This document shows positions 18,701 to 27,959 of a DNA stretch of 64,000 nt, in pieces (position 1 is the stretch's first letter; every line of letters begins with the position of its first letter). Origin of the DNA: Gammaproteobacteria bacterium (GTDB lineage Bacteria > Pseudomonadota > Gammaproteobacteria > UBA6429 > Thiohalophilaceae); assembly GCA_029880855.1 (NCBI GenBank), contig JAOUNS010000012.1, forward strand, positions 62,001-126,000, in the 5' to 3' direction. The notes below the pieces were generated by a model. That model worked only from the letters and a program-made list of their open reading frames with translations. It was not told the DNA's origin and did not search any database. The position numbers were made by a program, and so were the translations under genes.

Positions 18701-20251
18701 GCCCTCACCCAACCAGATATCGTTACCGTGGGTAAAGGCCCGTGCATTCATGTCATGCGCTGCCTGTTTTGCCGATGAGTCATCATGCACCCTGACATCA
18801 CTTAAATCCGTCCCCATACTGGATTCCAGCGTGTCACGCACACCTGGATTCAGGGGTTGTCCCGCCCCTTTATTCTGCACAGCCTGTGATGCCGCCTGAT
18901 TCATTCCTGAACCTGCATTCGCTTCACGTTGAATCAATTTGGGTTGTACCGGCTCTTCCGGTTTTTTCTCTTCCCGCTGGAGCAACTTCGGCTGCGCAGG
19001 GTCCTCTTTCGGTTTTTGCTCTTCACGCTGGATCAGTCTGGGTTGTGCCGGTTCTTCCTCCTCTTCCTGCCTTTGTATCAGTTTTGGCTGGGCCGGTTCT
19101 TCTTCCGGTTTTTGCTCTTCACGCTGGATGAATTTGGGTTGAGCCGGTTCTTCTTCCTCTTCCTGCCTTTGTATCAGTTTTGGCTGGGCCGGTTCTTCTT
19201 CCGGTTTTTGCTCTTCACGCTGGATGAATTTGGGTTGTGCCGGTTCTTCTTCCTCTTCCTGCCTTTGTATCAGTTTTGGCTGGGCCGGTTCTTCTTCCGG
19301 TTTTTGCTCTTCACGCTGGATGAGTTTGGGTTGAGCCGGTTCTTCTTCCTCTTCCTGCCTTTGTATCAGTTTTGGCTGTGCCGGTTCTTCTCCCGGCTTT
19401 TTCTCTTCACGCTGGATGAATTTGGGTTGAGCTGGTTCTTCTTCCTCTTCCTGCCTTTGTATCAGTTTTGGCTGGGCCGGTTCTTCTTCCGGTTTTTGCT
19501 CTTCACGCTGGATCAGTCTGGGTTGGGCCGGTTCTTTTTCCTCTTCCTGCCTTTGTATCAGTTTTGGCTGGGCCGGTTCTTCTTCCGGTTTTTGCTCTTC
19601 ACGTTGGATCAGTCTGGGTTGGGCCGGTTCTTCTTCCTCTTCCTGCCTTTGTATCAGTCTTGGCTGGGCCGGTTCTTCTTCCGGTTTTTGCTCTTCACGT
19701 TGGATCAGTCTGGCTTGGGCCGGTTCTTCTTCCTCTTCCTGCCTTTGTATCAGTCTTGGCTGGGCCGGTTCTTCTTCCGGTTTTTTCTCTTCGCGCTGAA
19801 TGAGTTTGGGTTGAACAGGTGTTTCCTCCTCACCCTCCTCTTCTGCCTGCCGTTGAATCAGTTGCGGTTGTGCCGGTTCTTCCTCCTCTTCCTGCCTTTG
19901 TATCAGTTTTGGCTGGGCAGGATCTGCTTTCGGTTCTTTTTCTTTCCTTGCCACACTGTTCAATCCTGCCGCCGGGACAGGGGTAACAGGCGGTGCCTGT
20001 TTACCGCTCACCACATGGTCTGCAATGGTATCCGCTTCGCGTTCAAACGGATCGTTGGCCTTGCCGATAGTGAACTTTCTCTGTACCGGCGGCATGGTGA
20101 TTGCCGGTGCCGTGTTGTAGTTTGGGTTTAAACCGCGTTTTCCGGCAGGTTGGACAGTCGGTGAGACAGCAACGTTTTCAACGGCTGAACCGGGCTGTGA
20201 AGCCACCCTGCTGCGGTTCCCGGATTTGTTTTTTTTACCCGTGACGCTCAA
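15764..20251 (-). CDS. DUF4157 eCIS cargo protein with long acidic repeat tract, HNH-like motif and beta-repeat C-terminus
   Basis: A 1495-residue protein. Near residue 58 is the cargo motif GKANDPFEREADTIADHVVS. Residues about 110-443 form a Glu/Pro/Gln repeat tract alternating PAQPKLIQRQEEEEE and PAQPKLIQREEQKPEEE. DUF4157 follows (about 460-540) with HEAAHVVQQ near 527. At about 700-745 is YHVDHIVEAQL followed by NMELLEGKKNMDSGKMI, an HNH-like layout shared with the 1184-residue protein. From about 900 to the end are beta repeats homologous to that protein (PGIKSAEISA, PGIKSGGFEA, PGLKSSTVKG). No signal peptide. It is the first cargo gene after the AAA+ ATPase. HNH activity is inferred only from spacing of His/Asp/Asn residues; a structural role for the beta repeats is possible. 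Confidence 0.8.
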   Translation of the reverse strand: MSVTGKKNKSGNRSRVASQPGSAVENVAVSPTVQPAGKRGLNPNYNTAPAITMPPVQRKFTIGKANDPFEREADTIADHVVSGKQAPPVTPVPAAGLNSVARKEKEPKADPAQPKLIQRQEEEEEPAQPQLIQRQAEEEGEEETPVQPKLIQREEKKPEEEPAQPRLIQRQEEEEEPAQARLIQREEQKPEEEPAQPRLIQRQEEEEEPAQPRLIQREEQKPEEEPAQPKLIQRQEEEKEPAQPRLIQREEQKPEEEPAQPKLIQRQEEEEEPAQPKFIQREEKKPGEEPAQPKLIQRQEEEEEPAQPKLIQREEQKPEEEPAQPKLIQRQEEEEEPAQPKFIQREEQKPEEEPAQPKLIQRQEEEEEPAQPKFIQREEQKPEEEPAQPKLIQRQEEEEEPAQPRLIQREEQKPKEDPAQPKLLQREEKKPEEPVQPKLIQREANAGSGMNQAASQAVQNKGAGQPLNPGVRDTLESSMGTDLSDVRVHDDSSAKQAAHDMNARAFTHGNDIWLGEGASQSDTHLMAHEAAHVVQQTGSVQRKLIQRAKTKTPAGKTKGSAAAATGGKGDLTTGLESGSTITFDTIAIPKFKMKDHRGVLYGGATLERAKGETVDREGDNATQQRSIWDSALGKNTAAMETILKDKQKEKFGSAKKENPVWRLVIDNKYYRYFFGDPKNVAQATVRPDWYIAGKTAKERKYHVDHIVEAQLAKWPVSKRADKITNMELLEGKKNMDSGKMIRDNIKAKITTFLKKNRGIKNPKAKDIKDIKAKYTLKFNTAVSSGKLDVRSNDFWTQDQISKGEHLKAIEATEPTDIGSKSFVRIFSRKGGGASKKFAWHGGNKPSGVKFKHEKDWLKPFVITEKYFNTASGSEMQDDFGHFKMKIPKNNPDFKESKEETVKVKRIRGAQYGGEIDRDKVVSELKALKVPYSSPISLKEIEIDAETGISAYGNLLPDIPLLKGLDIELNLINGDLVISKEFTLDEFKDKIPKPFVLNALRLKLFYSRKQKFGFEGEADFGIEKVGEGQLKAGFSMGKGITMAGNFSFVKSLFDPAEVGFTYEDGKWGASGKLGIKDGKVPGIKSAEISASYQNEEFAATGTVETKIPGIKSGGFEAKYSKKEGLMIGGTLDLSSEVPLLKSGTARARLRRKPDQSWSVYAAIEADLDIPGLKSSTVKGFYNDGIFGLTLTAAFKYGLASGTATVGVTNQGVDENGKPVEGQPSDKLLFHGVGTVSLKLSPWLTASATITYSPLGTVKIAGELAVPKEIPLFKGPKPFGPKGPSFKMKFPVLSIGVADIGVSIGGGLGVYANIGDAVLRNVKLKAEYDFANENSAKASGTAQFYMPAEAGLKGFVNVGVYGRALIVSAGGEVELGIGAAVKGAASLDLGVDWSKQKGFSINAEAKAEGMVTAFASVKGRFYVDIDYLLGSKRVWTSDDYDIAGKELGSKLKLGIVAPVSYSEKEGFKGLSMSSIRFIYPSASEAKEAIKDFAKSLF
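18925..19925 (-). repeat. Tandem 96-bp in-frame repeat array in a DUF4157 gene
   Basis: Between about 19020 and 19885 a 96-base unit recurs about nine times with near-identical sequence, and related half-units flank it. Each unit encodes 32 residues made of two similar 16-residue halves (consensus PAQPKLIQRxEEEEE and PAQPKLIQREEQKPEEE). The array keeps the reading frame and is strongly skewed (purine-rich on the coding strand), so it probably changes copy number by slippage or recombination. The long open frame visible on the opposite strand here is a by-product of the repeat. Confidence 0.9.
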
Positions 20252-20284
20252 GGAATTATCCTGCTCATGTTGATTCTGCCGTCG

Positions 20285-22423
20285 TTAGTGGTGATTCGTC
20301 AGCGCATGGATAAACGAATCAATCTTGTCATTCCTGTTATTACTGTTGCGACCACCTTCTTCCATGGGTGAAACCGCACCGGCCTTGCGAAATTCACTCT
20401 TCAATGCCGCTTCCAATTGATAGCGGTTGACTGCGGTACCCTCCTCCATCGCCAGCATGCCGGCATGGAGACAGGTATTACGGATCTGACCACCGGTCAA
20501 TGCACAGCTGGATGCAACCTGTTGCAGATAGTCATAGTCCACTTCGTGATCCAGGGGCAAGTGCAATTCCATAATACGCAGGCGCTGTTCCGCTTGCGGT
20601 GTGGCGAAGGGAACCACCACGTCCATACGGCGTTGAAAGGCACGGTCGATGTTTTCTGCCAGATTACTGGTGACCACTACAATGCCCTGGTAATTTTCCA
20701 GTCGTTGCAAGAGATAATTGGTTTCCAGATTGGCATAGCGATCATTGGCCGATTTCACATCCGTACGGCCACCCAACAGCGCATCACCCTCATCAAGTAA
20801 CAGGATGACATCCAGTGATTCCGCCTGGGCAAGTACCTGATGCAGGTTTTTTTCTGTTTCACCGATATACTTGTTAATCACGGCGGCCAGGTCGACACGG
20901 TACAGATCCATACCCAGTTCGGCGGCAAGAATTTTCGCCGCCATTGTCTTGCCGGTTCCACTGGCGCCGGCGAACAAGGCCCTTACCCCGCGATTATGAG
21001 TGCCACCGAATGCCGGACCGAGTTTGTCTCGCAACTTTTCGCGATACAGACAACGCCGTTGAACTTCCAGTAGTTTGTCGCTGGTTGAGAACGTGACGAC
21101 CAGATCATTCCATTTACCGGTCGATTCCAGCCGATCAGCCAGTGTGTCGAGCTTTTGTCGGTTGAGCGTACGACCGGCATCCTGAACATCATGAAACTGT
21201 ATCTGTTCGCGACCATGCGAACCTGCCACGGCTGCCGATAAAGCTGCCATGTGCTTGATATATCCGCCGGACACATGGAAGTGATCAACGATCCTGTCAA
21301 GGTCCTGATGTGGTGTGCCGTTCAAGGCCCGCCGCCAATATCGTTCACGCATTTCCAGATCAGGAGCATTCAATGTCAGTGTCAGCATCCTTTCCGATCG
21401 CTTGCTGCTCACACCGCCTTCCAGACCAAGCGCATAGCTGACCAAACCGGAATAACAACGCAACACAGGCGCCTCAATCGTCGCACCGGGCCCTGTGTCA
21501 TATTCAAACAGTGGTACGGAATGACTCATGGAACAAAGCGGTCCAAGCAGATGCAGATCCCGTTGTCCAACGGCAGCATCGCCGTCGACCACCATCAGGT
21601 TCATGCCGAGACTACCGGCAATCGACCCCACCACTTCTACCGTATCCGTGCCGGCATCACTGCGCAGCAACAACTGATTCAGTTTGCCCTGGGTGATCAA
21701 TGCCGGGATATGTTTGATCCTTGCCACCATTTCCTCGGGGTAAATCAGCTCGCCCGTCTCGGGAAATGTCACGGCACGATAAAACCGGCACCAGTTGGTC
21801 GGGTTCTCCTTGACACTGCCACGCACCGCATCCCAGAGTATGGCGGGAACACGCACTATCCATTCGGAACGCGGCACCTGTTCATTCATCACTTCAACCA
21901 GTCCCAAATCGATCAGGGGCTGGCAGAGACTCCATGCGGATTCCTCTCCATCTGAATCAAGACCAATGGAAATCGTTTGGGCGATAAACTCCAGTGTCGG
22001 ACGACGCAGATCGAGTGGAGCCTGCAGTTCAGCAAAAACCGTACCGAACCTTGAATCCTCTTCAACCAATCCGACAGCGATAAACGCCAGTCGATTATCA
22101 AAGCTCAGGCCTGCGCTGTCCTTGAGCAGGATGATGGGCAGGGTCTTGTCACACTTCTCTTCCCAGACGGTGATTTCCGTGTGCCACCACTTCAGTGCAT
22201 CCTTCCAACTGATGTCATTGGGCAGGTAATTCAGGATCTCATTGTAATATTCCCCAAGGAAAGGATAGCGGTGAAAGAACTTTTCCAGTGAAGGACCACC
22301 TGATTGTGCCAATACCTGCAGGCGATTGATCAGGCGAAAAACTGCGGCGTAAAAATAGAGGACAAAATGTCCCTGCGGTGTGCCGGGAATATGTTCAAAG
22401 TTGTGTGTCGGTTTATCTGCCAT
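20285..22423 (-). CDS. eCIS AAA+ ATPase (Afp15/Pvc15-like)
   Basis: A 712-residue protein. The C-terminal half is a classical AAA+ ATPase: Walker A GASGTGKT at about 483-490, Walker [13 protein letters not shown] near 538-549, and the arginine-finger region [11 protein letters not shown]. The N-terminal half (about 1-420) is a family-specific helical section beginning [18 protein letters not shown]. In Afp/PVC systems this ATPase is needed for assembly or cargo handling, though it is not always part of the mature particle. Walker B reads DEGD in place of the commoner DEAD/DEAE; the first two acidic residues are kept, so activity is expected. It lies between the 719-residue eCIS protein (14 bases upstream) and the first cargo gene. 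Confidence 0.9.
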   Translation of the reverse strand: MADKPTHNFEHIPGTPQGHFVLYFYAAVFRLINRLQVLAQSGGPSLEKFFHRYPFLGEYYNEILNYLPNDISWKDALKWWHTEITVWEEKCDKTLPIILLKDSAGLSFDNRLAFIAVGLVEEDSRFGTVFAELQAPLDLRRPTLEFIAQTISIGLDSDGEESAWSLCQPLIDLGLVEVMNEQVPRSEWIVRVPAILWDAVRGSVKENPTNWCRFYRAVTFPETGELIYPEEMVARIKHIPALITQGKLNQLLLRSDAGTDTVEVVGSIAGSLGMNLMVVDGDAAVGQRDLHLLGPLCSMSHSVPLFEYDTGPGATIEAPVLRCYSGLVSYALGLEGGVSSKRSERMLTLTLNAPDLEMRERYWRRALNGTPHQDLDRIVDHFHVSGGYIKHMAALSAAVAGSHGREQIQFHDVQDAGRTLNRQKLDTLADRLESTGKWNDLVVTFSTSDKLLEVQRRCLYREKLRDKLGPAFGGTHNRGVRALFAGASGTGKTMAAKILAAELGMDLYRVDLAAVINKYIGETEKNLHQVLAQAESLDVILLLDEGDALLGGRTDVKSANDRYANLETNYLLQRLENYQGIVVVTSNLAENIDRAFQRRMDVVVPFATPQAEQRLRIMELHLPLDHEVDYDYLQQVASSCALTGGQIRNTCLHAGMLAMEEGTAVNRYQLEAALKSEFRKAGAVSPMEEGGRNSNNRNDKIDSFIHALTNHH

Positions 22424-22437
22424 ATTTCCTGCCCCGG

Positions 22438-24597
22438 TTATTCATAGTGAAACAAAACCACTTTTCCCAGCTCAGGCATCCAGCCCGGATCCCGGTCCAA
22501 ACCGCTGCAGCGAACCGCCAGGGATATATTCTCCATGCCGGTAACCAGATCGATGTGGCTGGAGCTTGCATAAATCCTTGCCCGTAACAGTAAAATTGCG
22601 TCAGGTGTTTGTTCACCAAGGGCCTGCGCCAGACTGTATCGAATGGCAGGTAATACACTGCTTAGCCAAAAGCACAGCGATGTCGACAGGCCGAAACAAT
22701 GATTGGCGGCATTGATGCCAGCCGGTGCCCTGTCCGGCGAACTCTTCACAAACAAGATTGGTTGGTCCGGCATGAGATAGGGTTGCAACTCCCTTTCCGC
22801 CTGATGGAACGCATCATCATTGCACGACACATCCACCAGCAGCATGCCTGATGCAGACCAGAGTTTTAATCGTCCATTGCGTTCTGACCAGCGGTAGGTT
22901 TCGCGTTCGCGGGACAGACTATGAAACCAATCCGCCGGCAGCCGAAAGTCCTCTTGCGCAGTATCTTGACCGCCGGGCGGTTCACCGGGCGCACGGCCGT
23001 CCAGTTGTGCCAGTAAGCCCCAAAGCGGATCGTTTCGATAAAGATTAAACCTGTCATTTAGCAAGGCACGGCCGAGGATCTCCAGGACCGCCCAGGGTCC
23101 AATGCGGCTGAATAATTGCCAGTCCTGTTCAAAACAGGCAGGCAGATCCAGACGCTTCATCAGATTCAGTAAATAAAGCACACCACCGATTTCCGTCGTG
23201 ATAAACGCATTGCCATAGCCTGTATTCGGCAACACCTGGGCAGAACTCACAGCGACATCATCTTGCGCATGAAGTGTTGTATCGGTCTGCTTGCTGATGT
23301 CTGTTTGTGGTATCACGGTTTCATCAGATACAACGCCGTCAAGCTGTATCTGTTCCCGGTCCTGCTGTCCTGGGTCCTGAACCGCTTCGGCGGCTTTCTT
23401 GCCCTGTTCCGAAATCTCTACAGACTTCTCCGCTGAACTTTTCATCAACTCAGGCATTTCCTGCCCACCTGCGTGTGATTCCAAAACCGTACTGACTGAT
23501 TCGGTGCCGGTATTCTTCAGGGCTGGTTTGTTGATATCGGTAATGACGGGTGTTGCATGTTTGTCTGTCGCTGCAGTTGCAGGCGATGCGAGGATTGGCG
23601 GAACAGATTTATCTGCTCTCGAAGCGACAGATGTTGTGGGAACAGAATTATCAGACATCGTATCGTCAGCATGATGCCAGGCATGGGCGAAGGCTTGCTG
23701 GAATTCGTGTCCTGCCGCCTGCCAGGGTTTATGGGCAAGCAACAATCCCAGCCCCAGCAGGAAAACCCGTTCACGCCCAAAGGTCGAACGCATGGGTACT
23801 GTTCCCAGGACGTTGTACCAGAACAAACCGGCAGAAGGCGGTTCATCCGTCGTTTCTGTATGGCCGGTGTGTGTTGCAGCGAAAGTATGCGCGGCAGTCC
23901 GGTTTGATTTGTACTGTTTATCCGGTGCACTGCCCTGCCTCATTCCGGTGCCGTCTGTATCGTCAAAGCGGCTTGCCCCGTTAATGACATCCGCCAGCAC
24001 ATGCAGACCATAAGTCCCCGCCATTGCGTAACAGAGCCCCTGGGCCACCTGCGGCTCAATCCGGCCAAGCACACTGTCCGTCACATGCCAGTCATGGAGC
24101 TGTGCCAGCACGGCGGGCAACACGGCGATGCTTTCACTGAACACCGCATGCAATACCTGGTGTTGGGGTATATATATAGGTATATGTTTCAGTAACAGAT
24201 CCCACCACCAGTGATGCCCGGTTTGCCCCCTGCTCAGGTCCAGGGATAAACAGGCCACCAGTTCCGCACTATTATGGAAAACCACGGATTGACAATCAGC
24301 GGGAATAAAACCGGCCTGCGGGTGTACGGCAAGCCGGCGCAGTTGCCTGATCCGGGATTGGACGGCACGCTCCCAATCCATTACCGACTGTTTTGATTGA
24401 AGTGAAACAGGCAGTTTGCCGGGCGCAGGATCGGAAAATTTTTTAATGACCAGTATCTCGGAGGGGTTCATGCCCTCCATACCAAGATCAACACGGTTCA
24501 GAATATTGGACAGGCCCAACCTGAGAGCCGGTGCATCCCTGATCGGACTCCTGATACGCAGCTTGCCAATGCGGGGTTTGTGCAAATTTTCGAACAT
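22438..24597 (-). CDS. eCIS-associated protein of unknown role (possible tape-measure-family member)
   Basis: A 719-residue protein from the ATG at 24597, preferred over the GTG at 24609 because GAGGCGG lies just upstream of it. The N-terminal part (to about 260) has conserved-looking Trp/His clusters (GHHWWWDLLLKHIPIYIP). A low-complexity Thr/Ser/Glu linker covers about 250-470. The C-terminal part begins with TEIGGVLYLLNLMKRLDLP near 490 and contains helices with WAVLEILGRALL. The linker-separated two-domain layout and the place directly before the AAA+ ATPase gene match the slot of Afp14/Pvc14-type (tape-measure) proteins, so this is a candidate for that role, but the long coiled coil expected of a tape measure is not evident. 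Function therefore remains open. Confidence 0.6.
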   Translation of the reverse strand: MFENLHKPRIGKLRIRSPIRDAPALRLGLSNILNRVDLGMEGMNPSEILVIKKFSDPAPGKLPVSLQSKQSVMDWERAVQSRIRQLRRLAVHPQAGFIPADCQSVVFHNSAELVACLSLDLSRGQTGHHWWWDLLLKHIPIYIPQHQVLHAVFSESIAVLPAVLAQLHDWHVTDSVLGRIEPQVAQGLCYAMAGTYGLHVLADVINGASRFDDTDGTGMRQGSAPDKQYKSNRTAAHTFAATHTGHTETTDEPPSAGLFWYNVLGTVPMRSTFGRERVFLLGLGLLLAHKPWQAAGHEFQQAFAHAWHHADDTMSDNSVPTTSVASRADKSVPPILASPATAATDKHATPVITDINKPALKNTGTESVSTVLESHAGGQEMPELMKSSAEKSVEISEQGKKAAEAVQDPGQQDREQIQLDGVVSDETVIPQTDISKQTDTTLHAQDDVAVSSAQVLPNTGYGNAFITTEIGGVLYLLNLMKRLDLPACFEQDWQLFSRIGPWAVLEILGRALLNDRFNLYRNDPLWGLLAQLDGRAPGEPPGGQDTAQEDFRLPADWFHSLSRERETYRWSERNGRLKLWSASGMLLVDVSCNDDAFHQAERELQPYLMPDQPILFVKSSPDRAPAGINAANHCFGLSTSLCFWLSSVLPAIRYSLAQALGEQTPDAILLLRARIYASSSHIDLVTGMENISLAVRCSGLDRDPGWMPELGKVVLFHYE

Positions 24598-24605
24598 GGT
24601 CCGCC

Positions 24606-25409
24606 TCACACCGTCGCCGCTTCAACAAGACGATAACCTCGTGATCGCTGATACAACCACAGGGTTATGCCAGTAACGATGAAAAGCAAACAGAACCACT
24701 GGGCCTGATCCAGGACATTGTCCTGCTGCCAGTGATCATCGCGTAAAAACTGGATCAGGAAACGTCCTCCTGCATAGCTGATCATGGCAAAGGTGATCCT
24801 GGTTACAGCACTGTTAAACCAGATTTTATTCAAGACAAGAAAAATAAAACCGGCATGAAAAAAGTGATAGAGCTGAGCAGGATGTACCGCTAAACTGGCA
24901 TGACTGCCCGGTTCTATCCAGTCACGCATTATGTGCGCCTGATATGCGGCGGATCCGGGAGGGAAAGTGACAGCCCATGGCACATCCGTAACCACACCAA
25001 AATCATCACCGGCTGCAAAGCAACCCAAACGGGCAAGCATATATCCCAACACAACTGCCGGAAGCGCTGCGTCCATATACTGCAGCATTGGTTCTCTACT
25101 TAGCATCAAATAGATGGATGCCGTGAGCCAACCACCCAGCAATACGCCAATGACCCCAAGCGGTCCACTAAAAATGTCAATAACCGAGTTTGCAGTATAA
25201 AGCAGGCCAGGTTCAGACCAGAATGTTCCTCCAGCCGCAGCACCAACCACTGCAAACACTCCAGTGATTATCATGGTGCTGACTGACAAATTATTCAGTT
25301 TCGAATAGAATACGGCACAGACAAACGTCAAAATAATTGCTCCAAACTGAAGTAGCAGGGGCAACCAGTATCGCATAATATCAACAATCTGAATGAACTG
25401 TTCTTTCAT
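24606..25409 (-). CDS. Lgt-like integral membrane protein (prolipoprotein diacylglyceryl transferase family)
   Basis: A 267-residue protein with about seven hydrophobic segments. The ATG at 25409 (AAAAAGG upstream) is preferred over a TTG at 25439. Features of the Lgt family are visible: an LARLGCFAAGDDFG block that matches the GRxGNFxNxExxG signature with its Arg, then VHPAQLYHF matching the HPxQLYE motif, and GRFLIQFLRDD matching the C-terminal Arg-containing motif. The usual HGG motif in the second cytoplasmic or periplasmic loop is replaced by GPLGVIGVLLGG, so the conserved His appears missing. True Lgt adds diacylglycerol to lipoprotein cysteines. A diverged enzyme tied to the eCIS locus is suggested, perhaps acting on a membrane-linked component, but it may not have Lgt activity. 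Confidence 0.7.
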   Translation of the reverse strand: MKEQFIQIVDIMRYWLPLLLQFGAIILTFVCAVFYSKLNNLSVSTMIITGVFAVVGAAAGGTFWSEPGLLYTANSVIDIFSGPLGVIGVLLGGWLTASIYLMLSREPMLQYMDAALPAVVLGYMLARLGCFAAGDDFGVVTDVPWAVTFPPGSAAYQAHIMRDWIEPGSHASLAVHPAQLYHFFHAGFIFLVLNKIWFNSAVTRITFAMISYAGGRFLIQFLRDDHWQQDNVLDQAQWFCLLFIVTGITLWLYQRSRGYRLVEAATV

Positions 25410-25486
25410 GCCATATACCTTTTTATTCAAAACCGACAACGTCCTTGTTATCAGCTCTCATACTAATCAATCATTTCTTTTTCTGG

Positions 25487-27925
25487 TTATTTCTTTATTG
25501 ATTTGCAACAAACACTCGGGAATTTACAATCTTCTATTATCTCGTCTAATTTTGACAGAACGCCATCACGTATGGTCTGGCCATTAAACTTAATACTCAC
25601 TCTTGGATCTGCACCTGCAGGTATTTTTGAAAAACGAATGGTATAACTTCCATTCACATTTGTGTCAGCAATAGACGCCACCTTTCCGTCTGCTTTAATC
25701 TGGATATCGAAGGCGGATTCAAAACCAGGGCCAAAATAATTCCCTAGTGAATCCTGAGGAGTAACAGTTACCAAGACTTCCTGCCTTTCCTTATCTATCG
25801 CAACATTGACTTTTGTTGCGGAGGCTGACACAGAAACACCCACCTGTCTTTCATGGTATTCGACTCGTTGGATATGTTCACCCTTAGGCGATGTCCAGTC
25901 CAAAACAACTTTAAACCTGTAATTACCTGGTATTTTAATATCTCCGATATTTGCCTGGTACAAACCTGGTTTGGTGGAAGTTAGTACAACAGGCTTGTCA
26001 ATCGGTTTTGGCTTTAATCGTTGAGAAAGTCGTGCCGTCTCATCCAGGTAAATCAGCTTTTGTCTAAACAAACTCGGTGTTCCTTCGCGACTGATTTTAT
26101 CCCGGTTTTTATCCAGCCAGTCTTTTGGCACAGTGCCTAACTTTACCGTCTGGAATATATTTCCGATGGATTCAAAAGGTTTCTCGATATAGACTTTTAT
26201 TGCACCTGTCGGAATATTGTTTACTGGTGAACCGTTGTATACTAGTTCAGTTATCAATGGAATTGATTTGCCTGCCAGCAGCTTTCCAGCCGGAATAGTA
26301 AATCTCCAGTCCAATCGATTTTCAACAACAAATACCGATATTTGATAGGGTACTGCGGCTGTTCCCTGTTGTCGTTGAACTCGCGCAGTCCACTGCCCGG
26401 TAGGTCCTGAAGTTGGAATATCTACGGTTTTAACCGCCCAATAAGCACCAGACGAACTGGATAAGGGATTGGCAACAGTTCCATCCGGTTTTCTGACAAT
26501 AAGGTTCATCTGGTTTGATGCGCCTTCCCAACTGGTTATAAATACCGCCCGGCGTACTGACTTATCCAGGTTGGCCGTCATGGGTGAACTTGTTCCTGTC
26601 GATATGGTTCCCTGGACTCTATTTTGTAGTGATAGTGTATTGCCCTTTAGAGTCTCGACCAGATTATCCGCAAATGCAGCATCAAGTGATACAGCGTCTT
26701 CAACCAATGAAGAACGGCCGGCTGTTTGATTGGCAATATCATCAAGCATATCCGCATCGACGGAATTATATGTGCCAAGCGCAACTGTTAAAACGGGTAC
26801 ACCCAGACTGTATAAGGAAGTAAAATCTGTGACACTTGCAACCGTTTCTATGGTACAGGACTTGGCTACATCAGGTCCTGATTCGATAAACGGCCAGACC
26901 TTCCGTCCCTCAAAGGCACGCGGATTTGTATCTGTGAAGTATGGAGGCATTGTTTCTTCACCATCAGTAAAAACAACAATCGTAGCATCATTTTTCACAG
27001 CACCATCATCACACCAGCGACGAAATCCCTCCATCATACCACCTGCAATTGTTGTATTTCCGCCGGCACTCTTGGTGTTTACCCGATCAATTACTGTCTG
27101 CCAGTTATGCCCGGGACCTGGCGCAACGGTACCGCGCGATACAAATATATCCGCTCCAAACAATTCCGGTAATGCACTTGTGCTAAAAAACACTAATCCC
27201 AGCCTGTCTTCAGATAAATCGTGTACAGTCGTACCCGGGATATTTGCCTGATCCGCATGTTCCCAAAGCTGGATGAACTGGGCAACGGCGGCTTTTAACC
27301 GTGTTATCCGGGTATCAGACGAACCAGGTAAAAGTGTACCCATGCTGCCTGATTTATCCAACACCAGAATCACATCAAGCGGATGCCTGCCGTAGTTTGC
27401 AACGCCTGCCGGTTTCGTAGGTAATGTCGCTGCATTTGACTGGATTCTCCGCCTTGCTTGAGAACAGTCTGTTGTACTGGCGACGGCATAACTTGTCATT
27501 CTATAGCCATTTGCATCTGGCCCATTCCAGACTATAGGTACATTCAGCGGGTAAGTTGCACCGGCGGCATTTGCACAATAATTTATCGCTGTACCGACAG
27601 TTGCCAGTTTGCTCTTTGGCGTATACTTGAGCAAAACTTTTCTCGGATCAGATGCAAAAGTAAATGCACGCACTCTGTCACCATTTGTCAGATTTATAGT
27701 GCCACTCGGAACCGGTACAGAGTCTCCAGCAACTGATACTGTTTCCGATCCGGTCAGATCCGCACTCAATTCCAGTGATATCTTGACCTCTCCGGTAGGA
27801 AATGTCCCGGGACGCTCATAAATACTGAGTGAATAATTTTGCACTGCGCCAGCTTGTTGCGACAGAAACATCCCAAAAATCAGAAAAAGAGAGATTTTAA
27901 GAATTTTACGATTCATCTTGTCCAT
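25487..27925 (-). CDS. Exported von Willebrand factor A domain protein
   Basis: An 812-residue protein. An Sec-type signal peptide is clear (basic start, hydrophobic ISLFLIFGMFLSQ, cut near AGA at about 26-29), and the ATG at 27925 has a strong AGGAGG site. The VWA domain spans about 183-420 with a complete metal-ion-dependent adhesion site: DKSGSMG (about 190), a Thr in GGNTTIAGG (about 291) and the FTDGEE Asp (about 317). C-terminal parts are beta-sandwich-like, including a VSVSASATKVNVAIDKERQE Ig-like strand pattern, and the end holds a CC pair. Periplasmic or surface location and protein binding are expected. It resembles choice-of-anchor/CTL-type VWA proteins. An exported protein inside a cytoplasmic particle operon is unusual. 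Confidence 0.8.
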   Translation of the reverse strand: MDKMNRKILKISLFLIFGMFLSQQAGAVQNYSLSIYERPGTFPTGEVKISLELSADLTGSETVSVAGDSVPVPSGTINLTNGDRVRAFTFASDPRKVLLKYTPKSKLATVGTAINYCANAAGATYPLNVPIVWNGPDANGYRMTSYAVASTTDCSQARRRIQSNAATLPTKPAGVANYGRHPLDVILVLDKSGSMGTLLPGSSDTRITRLKAAVAQFIQLWEHADQANIPGTTVHDLSEDRLGLVFFSTSALPELFGADIFVSRGTVAPGPGHNWQTVIDRVNTKSAGGNTTIAGGMMEGFRRWCDDGAVKNDATIVVFTDGEETMPPYFTDTNPRAFEGRKVWPFIESGPDVAKSCTIETVASVTDFTSLYSLGVPVLTVALGTYNSVDADMLDDIANQTAGRSSLVEDAVSLDAAFADNLVETLKGNTLSLQNRVQGTISTGTSSPMTANLDKSVRRAVFITSWEGASNQMNLIVRKPDGTVANPLSSSSGAYWAVKTVDIPTSGPTGQWTARVQRQQGTAAVPYQISVFVVENRLDWRFTIPAGKLLAGKSIPLITELVYNGSPVNNIPTGAIKVYIEKPFESIGNIFQTVKLGTVPKDWLDKNRDKISREGTPSLFRQKLIYLDETARLSQRLKPKPIDKPVVLTSTKPGLYQANIGDIKIPGNYRFKVVLDWTSPKGEHIQRVEYHERQVGVSVSASATKVNVAIDKERQEVLVTVTPQDSLGNYFGPGFESAFDIQIKADGKVASIADTNVNGSYTIRFSKIPAGADPRVSIKFNGQTIRDGVLSKLDEIIEDCKFPSVCCKSIKK

Positions 27926-27959
27926 AACTTATCCTCCTGTTTAATAGTTTAATTTGTTC

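Noticed and set aside
18925-19925. Array of regular repeats that could be mistaken for CRISPR
   Set aside because: No unique spacers; the 96-bp period is in frame and fully coding.
18929-20131. 400-residue open frame on the plus strand over the acidic repeat array
   Set aside because: It is the reverse complement of the Glu/Pro/Gln repeat; its Phe/Leu-rich product simply mirrors the repeat, and the strand opposite has a complete multi-domain protein.
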